Assembly: GCF_950023065.1 (NCBI RefSeq)
Contig: NC_088677.1
Coordinates: 43,168,555-43,232,554, forward strand
Reading direction: 5' to 3'
Origin: Planococcus citri
Taxonomy: Eukaryota > Arthropoda > Insecta > Hemiptera > Pseudococcidae
DNA: 64,000 nucleotides
Positions 1-11,694 of the stretch are shown here, in pieces. Below the pieces are notes generated by a model. It made no database searches, was not told where the DNA came from, and saw only the letters and a list, made by a program, of their open reading frames with translations. Every line of letters begins with the position of its first letter. The first letter of the stretch is position 1. The position numbers and the translations under genes are program-made.

Positions 1-3000
1 GAAAATTTTCTCAAAGGTCGCAAAAAAGCTATTTGGGTTTCGGTGTCGAATGACTTGAAATATGACGCCGAGAGAGATCTGAACGATATAGGAGCTAGTA
101 GAATTGAAGTTTTCCCTATGAACAAAGTGCGTTTGCGGCGATATTTTTGTTTTCATGTATATTTTATGTTCTCGTTTTACATGTATGCACTTTGCTTTTT
201 TATCCTAGTTCAAATACGCCAAAATTGCTTCACCAGCGAATGGGAATGTTAAGAAGGGAGTTATATTTTCCACTTACTCAGCTTTAATTGGTGAATCCTC
301 GCAAACTGGCGGTAAATATAAAACTAGACTGAAACAATTGCTGCAGTGGTGCGGAGATGATTTTGACGGCCCAGTATCCTTTTCGTGTGGGAAATTGAAT
401 GAAATATGTTGATCTTTTTATATGTTGAACAACTTTGAAATGTATAATCCTTAACAGAATTTTAGATTATATTCGACGAATGTCATCGAGCCAAAAATCT
501 TTGTCCCGTTGGCTCTACCAAACCTACAAAAACTGGCTTGACTGTATTAGAATTGCAGAAGCAATTGCCGAAAGCTAGAGTAGTATATGCATCTGCTACT
601 GGAGCGTCAGAACCGAGGAACATGGCGTATATGACTAGATTAGGAATGTGGGGCGAAGGCTCGCCGTTCCTCGAATTCATGGACTTTATTAATGCAGTTG
701 AAAAGAGGTCAGTTTTTTCGGTGGTTTTTTATACTTTTTCGTCATAAATAGGCGATAACATTCGATGTTGTTTCAGGGGAGTTGGTGCAATGGAAATCGT
801 AGCTATGGATATGAAATTACGTGGTATGTACATCGCAAGACAGCTGAGTTTTCACGGAGTGTCTTTCAAAATCGAAGACGTTCCTTTGAATAAAGAATTC
901 ATAAAGATGTACGACGATTCTGTAAAATTGGTTCGTATTTCAATATTTTTGTGAGTGTTTCGTACTCCGGTGTTCTTGTATCGAGTCCAGTTCTATTTTT
1001 TTTTTTTTTTTTTTTTTTTTAGTGGGTAGAAGCTATGCAGAAGTTCCAAGAAGCTGCTGAGTTGATTGATGCCGAAAGTCGAATGAAGAAAACAATGTGG
1101 GGTCAATTTTGGTCCGCCCATCAACGATTTTTCAAATATTTATGCATTGCTTCCAAAGTTCGCCATGCTGTTGATGTAGCTCGGTACAGAATCACTCCAA
1201 CTTTATCATGTCATGTTGCAATTAGGATATCTTTCAGTTTTTCCATTATCGTTTTACAGGGAAGCTATTAAATGCGGTAAGTGCGTCGTGATTGGATTAC
1301 AGTCGACAGGAGAAGCTCGAACTCTAGAACAACTTGAAAGAGATGATGGTGAATTATCAGATTTCGTTTCTACAGCTAAGTAAGTAAAACAACAAAGGCT
1401 TTGTCTACTATGGAGAGAAAAACTATGAACAATTCACTTTTCAGGGGAGTTCTACAATCATTGGTGGAGAAGCATTTCCCGGCTCCAGATCGAAATCGTA
1501 TTCATCGTCTATTAGGAATTGACACGAAAAAGTTGAAACAAGAAAATGGTAATGCGAATAATGAAGCTGGTAGCTCAGCCGGTAAAAGGAAATCCGGTAA
1601 GGATTACGATCTCGGTTTCATTTAATGAAATTTGTTTGTGGAGTGTTCTGAAATTTTTGTCATTTTATATAGCGAGACAAGCTGCTGTTAAAGTCAAAAG
1701 ACGTAAAGATTCTAGCGAATCTGATTCGGAATTGAACTCAGATGATTCGGACTTCAAAGTATCCAATTCAGATTCGGGCAGTGATGAACCGTCCGAAGCC
1801 AGCGAACCCGATGACAGCAGTGATTTTTCTGATACTGATTCTGATGGTAAAATTTTAGATTCGGTTTTGGAAGCGTTTTGAGTCGCTAATTGAGTTCATG
1901 TTTGTTTTTAGATCTGTTATGGGGAAACACTAATACTAAAAAAGGCGCTAAAAAGAAGAAAGCTCCGAAAAAGCCCACTCAGCAAGATAAAATCGATATG
2001 TTGGTTATGGGTAAAAGTTTCAAAGGTAAAGGAAAAGTTGAATCTACTGTTCCCCCTCCCAAAGATGCAGTCGAACGCGCTTGTAGTATGAAAGAAGAAT
2101 TACTGGAACAGATCGAGAGCATTGGAGAACGACTACCACCGAATACTCTTGACCAATTGATCGATGAATTGGGAGGTCCTGAAAACGTAGCTGAGGTAAA
2201 TTCGTTGTGAAATATATCTCGGTTTGGTTAGTATTCATTTCCAACATGCATATTAATCCTGCGATTATTAACCGTCGTTAGATGACTGGACGTAAAGGAA
2301 GAGTCGTTCAAACCGATGCTGGTATTCAGTACGAATCGCGATCAGAAATAGATATTCCTTTAGAAACGTTGAATCTTACTGGTGAGCAGATCTGCCTGTT
2401 GCTCGAAACAATCTGTCCGATTAATATTTTACATTTACCATAATATTACATTGCAGAAAAACAAAGATTTATGGATGGCGAAAAAGATGTTGCTATTATT
2501 TCGGAAGCGGCCAGTTCGGGTATTTCTCTGCAGAGCGATCGTCGGGCTAAAAATCAGCGCCGCCGTGTTCATATCACGCTAGAACTTCCTTGGAGTGCAG
2601 ATAGAGCCATTCAGCAATTTGGTACAAACAATCTTATGTCTTATCAAAATTTTTTGTTTTAAGAATGCGCTTATGAAGTTGAGTTTTTTATTTTTCATCT
2701 CTTCTGAAAAGGTCGAACGCACAGAAGTAATCAAGTGAACGCCCCGGAGTATATATTTTTAATTTCTGATCTTGCCGGCGAAAGAAGATTTGCCTCGATT
2801 GTTGCCAAACGACTTGAAAGTTTGGTGAGTATGAATTGAGGGTGTGTCTGATTACGTTGGAATTTGTTTTGGAACATGATAATTTTTCAGGGAGCTTTAA
2901 CTCACGGCGATCGTCGAGCCACTGAAACAAGAGATTTGTCTCGTTTTAATATCGATAATAAGTACGGCCGATCCGCTCTTGAAGCCATCATGAGAGCGAT

Positions 3001-4453
3001 TATGGGTTATGAAGCACCCATTGTTCCTCCGCCGAAGGATTACAAAGGAGATTTCTTCAAAGGTTTATTGAACTCTAGTTGTTGTGCATCCGTCTAGAAT
3101 AGTACTGACGATATTTTTTTATTTCAGACGTTGCGGGTGCTCTTGTGGGAGTTGGTTTAATAGTGAATAGTGAAACGACGCCGGGTGTCTTATCTCTAGA
3201 TAAAGATTACAACAACATGAGCAAATTTTTGAATCGAATTTTAGGCATGCCCGTCGATCTGCAAAACAGACTTTTTAAATACTTCACCGATACGTTACAA
3301 GCTATCATAACACAAGCTAAGAAGTCCGGTCGATTCGATTTAGGAATTTTAGGCAAGTACTCTCTGTAAATTTTTATCTATCATAAAGTGAACGCATGGT
3401 TCTCAATGTAGCGTATTTTGAAACGTTTAGATTTGGGTTCGGCTGGGGAAAATGTAAAACAGGTGAAAATGTATTCGTTTTTACGAAAACATACCACTGG
3501 TGTGGCGACCACTCAATTACATATCGTTCAAGTAGAAAGAGGCATGTCGTGGGACGAAGCTTTCGAAAAATGGTCCGAATTATCTGGACCTAAAGAAGGA
3601 TTTTATCTCTCTCATCAGGTAAAACAATACTTCCAGATGATTCATGTGTGTGGCGTTGTTTATTATTTATCGATGTATATTCCGTAGATTCGTAACAATA
3701 AGCCGACTGCAATACTAGCTGTTGCTTCGGAAAAAGACAAATTAGGGAAGAAAGGTTCCGGCGAAGGAGTGAATAAAAAAGATTTGTATACCCTTTATCG
3801 ACCGAATACTGGTTTGCAGGTAAATTTTTGGTATTATTATATGTATGTTGCGTAATATGTTCGTTCACTCAAGTTAATGTTTCGATGCTTTGTTTTTAGT
3901 TGAGACAAGAAACACTCGCTGAAATGGAAAAGAAGTATAAAAAAGTAGAGGCTTCTGAAGCTGAAAAACATTGGAAAGAGCAATATACCACATCAGAAAA
4001 CACGTGTTCTCACGCTTATTGGTACGAAATTATTATAGATGAAAATCATGATGTGAACTGTTTTCAATTTAATTTCATTTATACTTTAATTTTAGGCGCG
4101 GAAATTGTAAAAATGTCACGTTAGGTAATGACTGCGAAGTAGGTTTGAGAAGACGTACGTATAACGTTGTTTCCGGTTCGGTATTGAGTGTATGGGGTCG
4201 TGTGGAAGCTGTATTGGCTCAAAAAACTGGCCATGGTTCTAAAATGCAAGTGGTGCGTTTGAAAACCGCCAACGGTCTTAAAATTGTCGGTGAGTATTGC
4301 AACTAGGAAATGATGTTTGAAATACGAGATTTGTCATTTTTATCAATTTGTTTTCTGTTTACAGGAACATTAATTCCAAATAGTTGCGTAGAACCGCTGA
4401 GAGAAGCTTTAGCGTCGGATGCTGAAAAAACATCGGAAGAAAGCTTCACCTAA
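1..4453 (+). CDS. sno: Strawberry notch (SBNO), 3' part, 19 exons visible
   Basis: A nuclear SF2-type helicase-like co-regulator of Notch/EGFR target genes; the role is known from the family. The 5' end lies outside the window and 1025 residues are visible. Exons: 1-126, 209-373, 466-707, 777-930, 1023-1183, 1260-1379, 1445-1596, 1673-1846, 1912-2195, 2282-2381, 2457-2621, 2712-2824, 2891-3062, 3128-3352, 3431-3618, 3688-3819, 3900-4021, 4096-4289, 4365-4453; all phases agree. The Walker-B motif FDECH is encoded near 470-486. Motif VI (QQFGRTHRSNQV) spans the 2621/2712 junction. A DECH helicase core is followed by a Ser/Asp-rich acidic linker (1673-1846), a Lys-rich segment (1912-2050), then the second RecA-like lobe and the conserved SBNO C-terminal domain. 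The intron at 3353-3430 needs a GC donor. The protein ends in TAA at 4451-4453. Identification is firm; exact exon edges are inferred. Confidence 0.95.
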
Positions 4454-4556
4454 GATAGTTTATTAGCCAGCCTATTTAATGTAAATATTTACCTCGTCGT
4501 AACTGTTTTATTTAAACTGATGATATATTTCTGTCGGTGGAATTACAAGACGCACC

Positions 4557-4562
4557 AATAAA
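4557..4562 (+). promoter_or_regulatory. Likely polyadenylation signal of strawberry notch
   Basis: A canonical AATAAA hexamer lies 104 bases after the sno stop codon. It is the first one in the 3' flank, so it is the simplest candidate for the mRNA end. Confidence 0.6.
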
Positions 4563-6027
4563 TTTTTACTTTATGAAAAAATTAGTTACCTTAGTTTCTG
4601 CACAGGTATTTGTTCAACGTTTCTGTTTTTTCTTTTTCTTTCTTTGTTTATTTTTTTGTGTGTCTTTCATTGAAATTTTTTTTTAATTATTGCTTATTAG
4701 CGTTAAATAACTATTTTTTCGTAGTTTTGATTTTCATAACTTATAATGATGGTTACTTTCATGTTTCTTTTGTGTGTTTACTTGCATTTAATTTTTACAT
4801 TTCATTTGCGTTACTTTTTTTTTTAGTTATTGGTACGTTGATTTGTTAATTAAGAACCGATATGTGTGTTGAAAAAATTTACGTATTAATTCATCGCGAA
4901 GTTTCACATGTTTATGTTCTATGCAGAAACTGAGAATTGACATTTATAAGGATTTTTCTTATTTTTGAATTATTTTCTTGTAGTGCCTGATGTGAATTTT
5001 GTTCATTTATTTTATAAAGGGCGTCTAACGAAAATCAGATCTCTCGTTATTTTAGTAGAATTATCGTTCATGTACCTTGATGATGAATGATGAATTCGTC
5101 TCGTATGGTACTTAACTGGAAGGCTTTCTGTTATAAAACTGGTGTTTTGGTATGTTCGGTGGTCGAGTAAACAGGTTCGTCTACTGAGATGATTGGCTGA
5201 ACATATATTAAAAATGTAATACCAGTTTCATGACTAGATTTTTTTTGTTATGCTAAGTGTCTTTAGTTGTATCAGAATTATGCTTTTGTTCTTTATTTTG
5301 AACGTATGTGAATAGATTCTATGCTTCGCTGCATGAATATGTAGCTTCTTTGTTTTTTAAAATTATTATTAAGTACTGATTAACGTGAATTTGCAACTTG
5401 AACATTTTTTTTTTCAAAATGATTGATTTTTTTAACGCACATAAAATTTAAAATCCCGTCTCGCATTTCTCACTCAGTAAAACTGCGAGCGGCTTATTAT
5501 TTAAGCGTTCTGTGTTACAAAACTGAAACAGTTTTCATGTCGTGTGTATTATTCCTAGTTTAATTACTTACCGATAAATTTTCGCAATTTTGGCATTGAT
5601 ATTGTGCTATTCACATTTTCACGTGTTTGAGCTGATCTGACCTGTACGCGTAGGGCTGCTACACGAACGAGAATTATTTTTTTTATCAGCATTTGTGGAA
5701 AAATTAAGCTTGTAAACGCAGAAGCCGTACCTAGACATATCTCGCAAGTTTAATGAGTTTATGTATATTGCATTAATTCTGTTTCAGTTTTTCTGTGTAA
5801 AATTTTAGCATTATTTTGTTAAGCTTATTTTTGTAATTCGTCCCTTTATTTGAAGCTTAAAAGCAAAATTGAAAAATGTTTGTTCCTTACTTAATTATAA
5901 TCGGTTTTTATTAAAATTTCGATGTATGTGATTTTATGTAATTTTACAATATAAAATGTACTTGAATTAGTGTTCATCTTGAATCACGTTTCTGATGAGA
6001 GTTACTGATATTATATGATTGTATTTA
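4563..6027. other. AT-rich intergenic stretch without a recognisable gene
   Basis: T-rich sequence with many short stops in all frames. One open frame at 4610-4849 is phenylalanine-rich and looks like translated T-runs, not a protein. It may include an extended 3' UTR of sno. Nothing else is supported. Confidence 0.6.
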
Positions 6028-6204
6028 TAGGGTACTGTACATTGGGTATGATCGACGTCAGCCATTTTGGTTGTCTCGCGTCGTTGTGTACATTCATCGA
6101 TAGTAAATGTTGTATAAGTGTGAGTAAGTCTCACCTACACTTATACCACGACGTGAGACAACCAAAATGACTGACGTCGATCATACCCATTATACAGTAC
6201 CCTA
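6028..6204. mobile_element. 177-bp MITE with about 55-bp terminal inverted repeats, TA flanks
   Basis: The left arm begins TAGGGTACTGTA and the right arm ends TACAGTACCCTA. The arms match as inverted repeats for about 55 bases with only a few mismatches (6030-6084 against 6148-6202). The outermost TA on both sides fits a TA target duplication, as in Tc1/mariner-type elements. It has no coding capacity, so it must be moved in trans. It lies between the sno and GUCD1 genes. Confidence 0.85.
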
Positions 6205-6482
6205 GTATTTACATCCCAAACCCCACATACGAAAATGTTTTGATGAAAAGTTTTGCTGACGTCGAACGAAAAAAAGTTACACCTAGATCAAGTGTTAATG
6301 AATAGAAATTTTTTACGTATAAAATACAACAGCATTTAAAAAACTATTCTCAAAAATAACAATAATACGCAGATCTTGAAACATGTAAATATAAAAAAAT
6401 TGAACATATCGTAAAAAAGTACACCACACGTTCAATAAAATGGTAAGGAAATGAAGAAATGTAAGTTCCGCCGTGAGTGAGC

Positions 6483-7553
6483 TCAGAAGATTAGTATCAC
6501 GTCGTCATCAGTTCCAAAACTATGCCTTGCCGAGTCAAATTGCGTGAATGACATTCTGCAAACATCTAAAGACAAATCTATTTAATGCATCGTGAAATAA
6601 AAGGCATTACTTTCAGAATAAACGATTCTTACCGTGATTTCCTGATGGGTTTTTGTATAAAATATCGTTGGTGAGAAACGAATACCCAACAATAACTACA
6701 TAATGGCCTTGATACGGTAACGTAACAGAAGATACGGAGTCCCCCTTTTTATTGCAAACGTCACAAGTCAATAAATTGGCATTCGTGAGCACAATTATTG
6801 GACCACAATCGGATAAATGATGAATTAGTTTGGATATGTGAAGAATTTTCACGACTATCGAAATACCATTTCTTTTGGCATTTTCAAATTTCTTATTCAC
6901 TCGAGTTTCGTCCTGAAAGAGAAATGTAATGGTTTTATTTTCGAGTAATACATTTTTTGAAAAGGAAAACAGTTGATACTTTCTCACATTTGGTAACAGG
7001 CTATTGTAATATCTATGCTGATAATATATTGGACATATACCAATAGTAGAAGTATAATATTTAAACTTCAAATCGAATTTCTTCAATAGATAGGCTAAAT
7101 CAATAGTCCAGGTGCTGTAAAAATTAGAGTGGTTAGGAATTTCTAATTTTTCGGAATTAGTATTGAAAATATAAATCAACTGACTTAAATTCGATTCCTT
7201 CTTCGGTGATGATGTCTTCCTTATGTTTATTAAAATATGCCAATTTATCATCAGACAAAACCATTGCAATACAAGATATTCCACAATCCCAATTATTTTG
7301 TTGTATTGTTAGCCGTAATGGAATGGTGATGCAGACAATGGGAACAGTGCTGTAATCACTATCCTCTTCGTTTTCTTCAGCTGTAAAAATTTGAACATAC
7401 ATGATTGGAATAGATGAAATATTAGTAGAATCAAACGTGAAATTTACAGGCCTAGGCTACATATTAATAATTGATTCTATTTTATACGCTGTTACGCGGT
7501 AAATTTTAACGATGAATGATAGGAATCTTTATTTACCTAAAACCTGTTGCATA
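6483..7553 (-). CDS. GUCD1-like papain-fold protein (guanylyl cyclase domain-containing 1), complete
   Basis: Five exons on the minus strand: 7538-7553, 7185-7380, 6988-7114, 6633-6912, 6483-6565. They total 702 bases (233 residues), close to the animal GUCD1 length. Despite its name the family lacks cyclase motifs and resembles C39/papain-type cysteine peptidases. The candidate catalytic Cys38 lies in NNWDCGISC, His183 in YQGHYVVIVGY, and Asn201 in LYKNPS. The C-terminus GTDDDVILIF matches the family's GTDEDILFVY-type end. The start ATG at 7551-7553 is followed by a 16-base coding exon. The ATG at 7400-7402 was rejected because TTTTTACAG just after it is a splice acceptor. It is divergent from CCT6 with an 823-base gap. 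Cellular role in insects is unknown to me. Confidence 0.85.
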
Positions 7554-8376
7554 TTGAATGAGAAGATCAATGCACATCACTTTTTACCCGATAAAACAAC
7601 TGCATAAATGAACACTTCAGAAACACTACTTTTGGTTAGACGAACAATTCATATAAAAAATATTCGATCAGCACCAAATTCTCCATATTACTTCTTATCC
7701 TATCATGTACCAGTAGTGATCGTATTCATGAAAATTCATCAGATATTGTCGGATATTGTGAAGTTGTTTAGCTCTTAGGTTCAGGTAATTAGATCGGACC
7801 ATTCTAGAGGGTATTCATTTTCAAAATGATGGGTTCAATGTTTCAGGATGGTAGTACTATAATAAACGGATTGAAGACGAAAAAAATGGAAAACTACAAG
7901 GATATTATTACGTTGGTGTAAATTGGGAATTTATTATTGGAATAAATTTACTCATTACAACTAATTAAATTAAAACTTCAAATTTTTCTCTACGTTATCA
8001 CATTTTCTTACCTTATCAATGCGGTATAAAAAATAAAATAGTAAATATAAGATCAGAGCGCGATCTACTTTGAAGTTCGAAAGCTTTGTAAAGTTAAAGT
8101 TGATATGTATAGTGTAGTCCACGTATAAAACCCTTAAGGTGAGGAGTTTCAATCGCCACCAAAGTGTTCAATCCATGAGCGATACCTACATTAAAAAAAT
8201 AAATGGCTGGTTTCAGAATCAGATCTCAAATGCCAAAAACAAGAATTTTTGTTTTGATTGAGATCGGCCATACCGTGGTAATTTTTAATGCAGAACACGT
8301 TCGGAAAGTAATTTAAATTTTTGAGAAGCATTCGATTCAATTTTAGTCCAAAAATTGTGCGAAATATTGTTTTACA
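7554..8376. other. Divergent intergenic region between GUCD1-like gene and CCT6
   Basis: The 823 bases lie between the two start codons and so probably carry both promoters. No clear TATA box, initiator or repeat was recognised. A 60-residue frame at 7970-8152 (-) has no family features. Confidence 0.5.
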
Positions 8377-10869
8377 ATGGCTGCAATCAGTTTATTAAAT
8401 CCCAAAGCTGAATTCGCTCGAGCGGCTCAAGCCTTAGCTGTAAATATTTCAGCTGCTAAGGGTATCCAAGATGTAATGAAGACAAATTTGGGCCCCAAAG
8501 GAACAATGAAAATGTTCGTATCGTTTTAGTAGCTAATTTAATCATTAAACTTTCAACTCTTAATACGCAACTATAAAGTTTTACTGACATGATTTCGTTT
8601 TACGTTGAACTTTTAGGTTGGTATCGGGAGCCGGAGATATCAAAATCACTAAGGATGGTAATGTGTTGCTTCATGAAATGGTAACTTACTGTCATTTATC
8701 TAATTTAAAATGAGATGTTTAGGTGATTTTTTTGACCGTATGTTTGATTCATTGATGATAAAATTTTTCGTAGCAAATTCAACATCCAACTGCTTCTTTA
8801 ATCGCTCGAGCATCGACTGCTCAAGATGATACAACCGGTGACGGAACTACTTCAACAGTACTCACGATCGGTGAAATTTTGAAGCAGTCGGATATTTATA
8901 TCGCTGAAGTAAGTCATATGATTGTAATCATCACAAAGTTGATGTGATTGGTACTGAGTACTAACGCAGTGATTTTTCAGGGTTTACATCCCCGGGTTAT
9001 AACCGATGGTTTGAATGAAGCTAAAAAGAAAGCATTAGAAGTTTTGGAAAACATTAAAATCCCAGTAGAAAACGACAGGGAAAAGTTATTAGCTATTGCG
9101 AGAACTTCATTACGAACCAAAGTTCATCACAAAATAGCGAATATATTAACCGAAGTGAGTATAATTGTTATGAAGTAAAGAGATTCTAGCTGCATTTTCT
9201 TCAAGTTAATTTATTCGCTGTTTTAGATTTGCGTGGATGCTATCCTCGCTATTCAAACTATTGGAAAAGAAGTAGATCTCCATATGATCGAGATCATGGA
9301 AATGCAACATAAAACGGCCACAGAAACGTCTCTCGTGAAAGGTATGTTTTTTGAGTCCCCCAAGTACCTACATTTATAGTTTTCGAATAGCATTTTCTCG
9401 GTTTTTATGAGTTTTCTTTCTCTAGGTCTGGTCCTTGATCACGGAGCTAGGCATCCAGATATGCCCAAAAAAGTTACAAACGCGTATATTCTTACCTGCA
9501 ATGTTAGTCTTGAATATGAAAAGAGGTAAAAGTTTCCTAGAATTATTCTTTGAAGGAGGTATTTATATTGTGCTAACTCCGGCCATCTATTCATTTTTAG
9601 CGAAGTGAATGCAGGATTTTTCTACAAAAGTGCTGAAGAGCGTGAAAAATTAGTAGCTGCTGAACGTAAATTCATCGAACAACGTGTTTTAAAAGTAATT
9701 GAATTGAAGAAGAAAGTTTGCGATAACACGGATAAATCTTTTGTGCTTATCAACCAAAAGGTACATGTTTGAAATATTGTTTCTTCGTGCGGTTTTAGAT
9801 TGCTTTAAAAAATGAATTTAATCCATATTTTTGTTGTTCAGGGTATAGATCCTCTATCCTTGGACATGTTAGCTAGGGAAGGTATTATAGGAATACGAAG
9901 AGCTAAGAGGAGAAATATGGAGCGATTAGCTCTCGCTTGTGGTGGCGTCGCCGTAAATAGTTTCGATGACTTGAACGAACAATGTTTAGGATTCACTGGA
10001 TTAGTTTACGAATACGTTTTAGTATGTACACTTCCTTTTGTTTTAGTTGTGCGCTAACAAATTATTTAATAATTTTAATCTTCCTCTTTTTTTGTAGGGT
10101 GAAAACAAATACACGTTTGTCGAAGAATGCAAAAATCCTCAAAGTGTCACGATATTGATTAAGGGACCCAACAAATATACCATTAATCAAATTAAAGATG
10201 CCGTTCGAGATGGTCTTCGCGCTATTAAAAATTGTCTCGATGACGGTGGGCAGTTTTTCATTTATTATGAAAGCTCGTTTTCAATATTCCAATTTTTCAT
10301 CGACCTTTTTTTTTTTTTTTTGAATAGGATGCTTGGTTCCCGGCGCTGGTGCTTACGAGTTGGCTGCTTCTCAAGAGCTTTTCAAATTCAAAGACACAGT
10401 GAAAGGAAAATCACGTCTTGGCATTCAAGCATTTGCCGAAGCTATTTTAGTTATTCCGAAAACTATAGGTAACTAACGGAAATATAAATTTAAATATGTA
10501 GATGAATCGGTGTTCATTTCACTAAAATTATATTCGTCGAATTTGATAGCGATCAATAGTGGATTCGATGCCCAAGATACCATTGTCAAGTTACAAGAAG
10601 AAGCCAGAAGTAGTAAAAATCCAGTCGGCTTGGACATCAATACAGGCGAACCTTTGAATCCAATCGAAGCTGGCATCTATGATAATTATATCGTAAAGAA
10701 ACAAATTATTAATTCGTGGTAAGTACTCGAATAAACTGCGGTAATTTCTTTTAAATCAAATAGATAATTTTATTTGGTGACTTGATTTTTTTTCAGCACT
10801 GTGATAGCGAGTAATTTATTGCTCGTTGACGAAATAATGCGTGCTGGTCTGTCCTCGCTGAAAGGTTAA
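8377..10869 (+). CDS. CCT6: T-complex protein 1 subunit zeta (CCT6), complete
   Basis: One of eight subunits of the cytosolic group II chaperonin that folds actin, tubulin and other clients using ATP. Twelve exons: 8377-8513, 8617-8680, 8774-8908, 8981-9154, 9227-9341, 9426-9525, 9601-9760, 9842-10021, 10098-10245, 10328-10468, 10550-10718, 10797-10869. All use GT-AG introns and the phases agree. They sum to 1596 bases or 531 residues, the usual CCT6 length. The start MAAISLLNPKAE is the zeta N-terminus. LGPKGT is at residues 38-43 and the nucleotide-binding GDGTTS at 89-94. PGAGAYE and GLDINTGEP lie in the C-terminal equatorial domain. The protein ends LSSLKG. It appears intact and functional. 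Confidence 0.97.
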
Positions 10870-11144
10870 ATTCCTTATATACTCCTACTGCGATTTTTCT
10901 AAATTTTTTGTCCATTTGCGCCTTATAAGAAGTGCCTGAGAAGTATGATTAATCATTTCTGTATTATACGATAAAATTTTGGCATATAAATTGCACGAAA
11001 TATTCATTTCTGTTACTTCCATTTTAGTACAAGAAGCACTAATTGTCATATTCGGTTTTGTCGCGGATTAACATATAAAGCCTTTTCTAAATATTATAAC
11101 TCGTAATGTAATTTTTATAATTTGTTAAATTATGGAAAACTCTT

Positions 11145-11150
11145 AATAAA
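11145..11150 (+). promoter_or_regulatory. Likely polyadenylation signal of CCT6
   Basis: An AATAAA hexamer 276 bases after the CCT6 stop, in an AT-rich 3' flank. The stretch from here to 11694 shows no other gene and would include the 5' leader of the next gene. Confidence 0.5.
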
Positions 11151-11694
11151 ATCTAATTTTCTTACGTAGGTATTTTAATTCATTACATTTTAAAAGTATT
11201 GAAAATTTCTTGGGTAATTTTTTTTACCGATGTGAAAAAAATTGGTAAATTGATAATACTTCAAAGTAAATGAAAATTTTTTAGGTAATCACTTGAATGC
11301 AAAAAAAAAAAAACCGTTGAAATCTAAGTTTAGTTTTTAAAGTGTGAAAATATGAACGAAATGAGCCGAAAGCAAGGTTGGAGGAAAAAGAGCGATAAAG
11401 TATCAGCGTGTTATAAATCGGAAAGTACCTTTTTCAATACGTGTTCCGATAAACGTTCCTCATAAATCGAAAAGAAATGTGAAGCTTCGACGTGTTATCG
11501 TACTGAAGAATTATTAGTTGATTCACAGTGACAATTGTCCGACCAATCAGCATTCAGAGTTAATTTTGATAAGAGACTGGTGTAGCATTTCTTCTTCACA
11601 AAATTATTTCTCTATTCATTCCGATTACGATTATCATTTAGTAAAAGACTCGAAGTTACTGTTAATTGCGGATTTTATACAAGTTTTAAGTACC

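Noticed and set aside
6613..7284. A single 223-residue open frame on the minus strand
   Set aside because: It reads through introns. The spliced GUCD1 model keeps all conserved motifs, while this frame loses the DCG cysteine region and includes intron translation.
11518..11694. In-frame N-terminal extension of the FABP
   Set aside because: The extra 59 residues have no FABP or signal-peptide features. The ATG at 11695 has a good context and gives the usual start of the fold.
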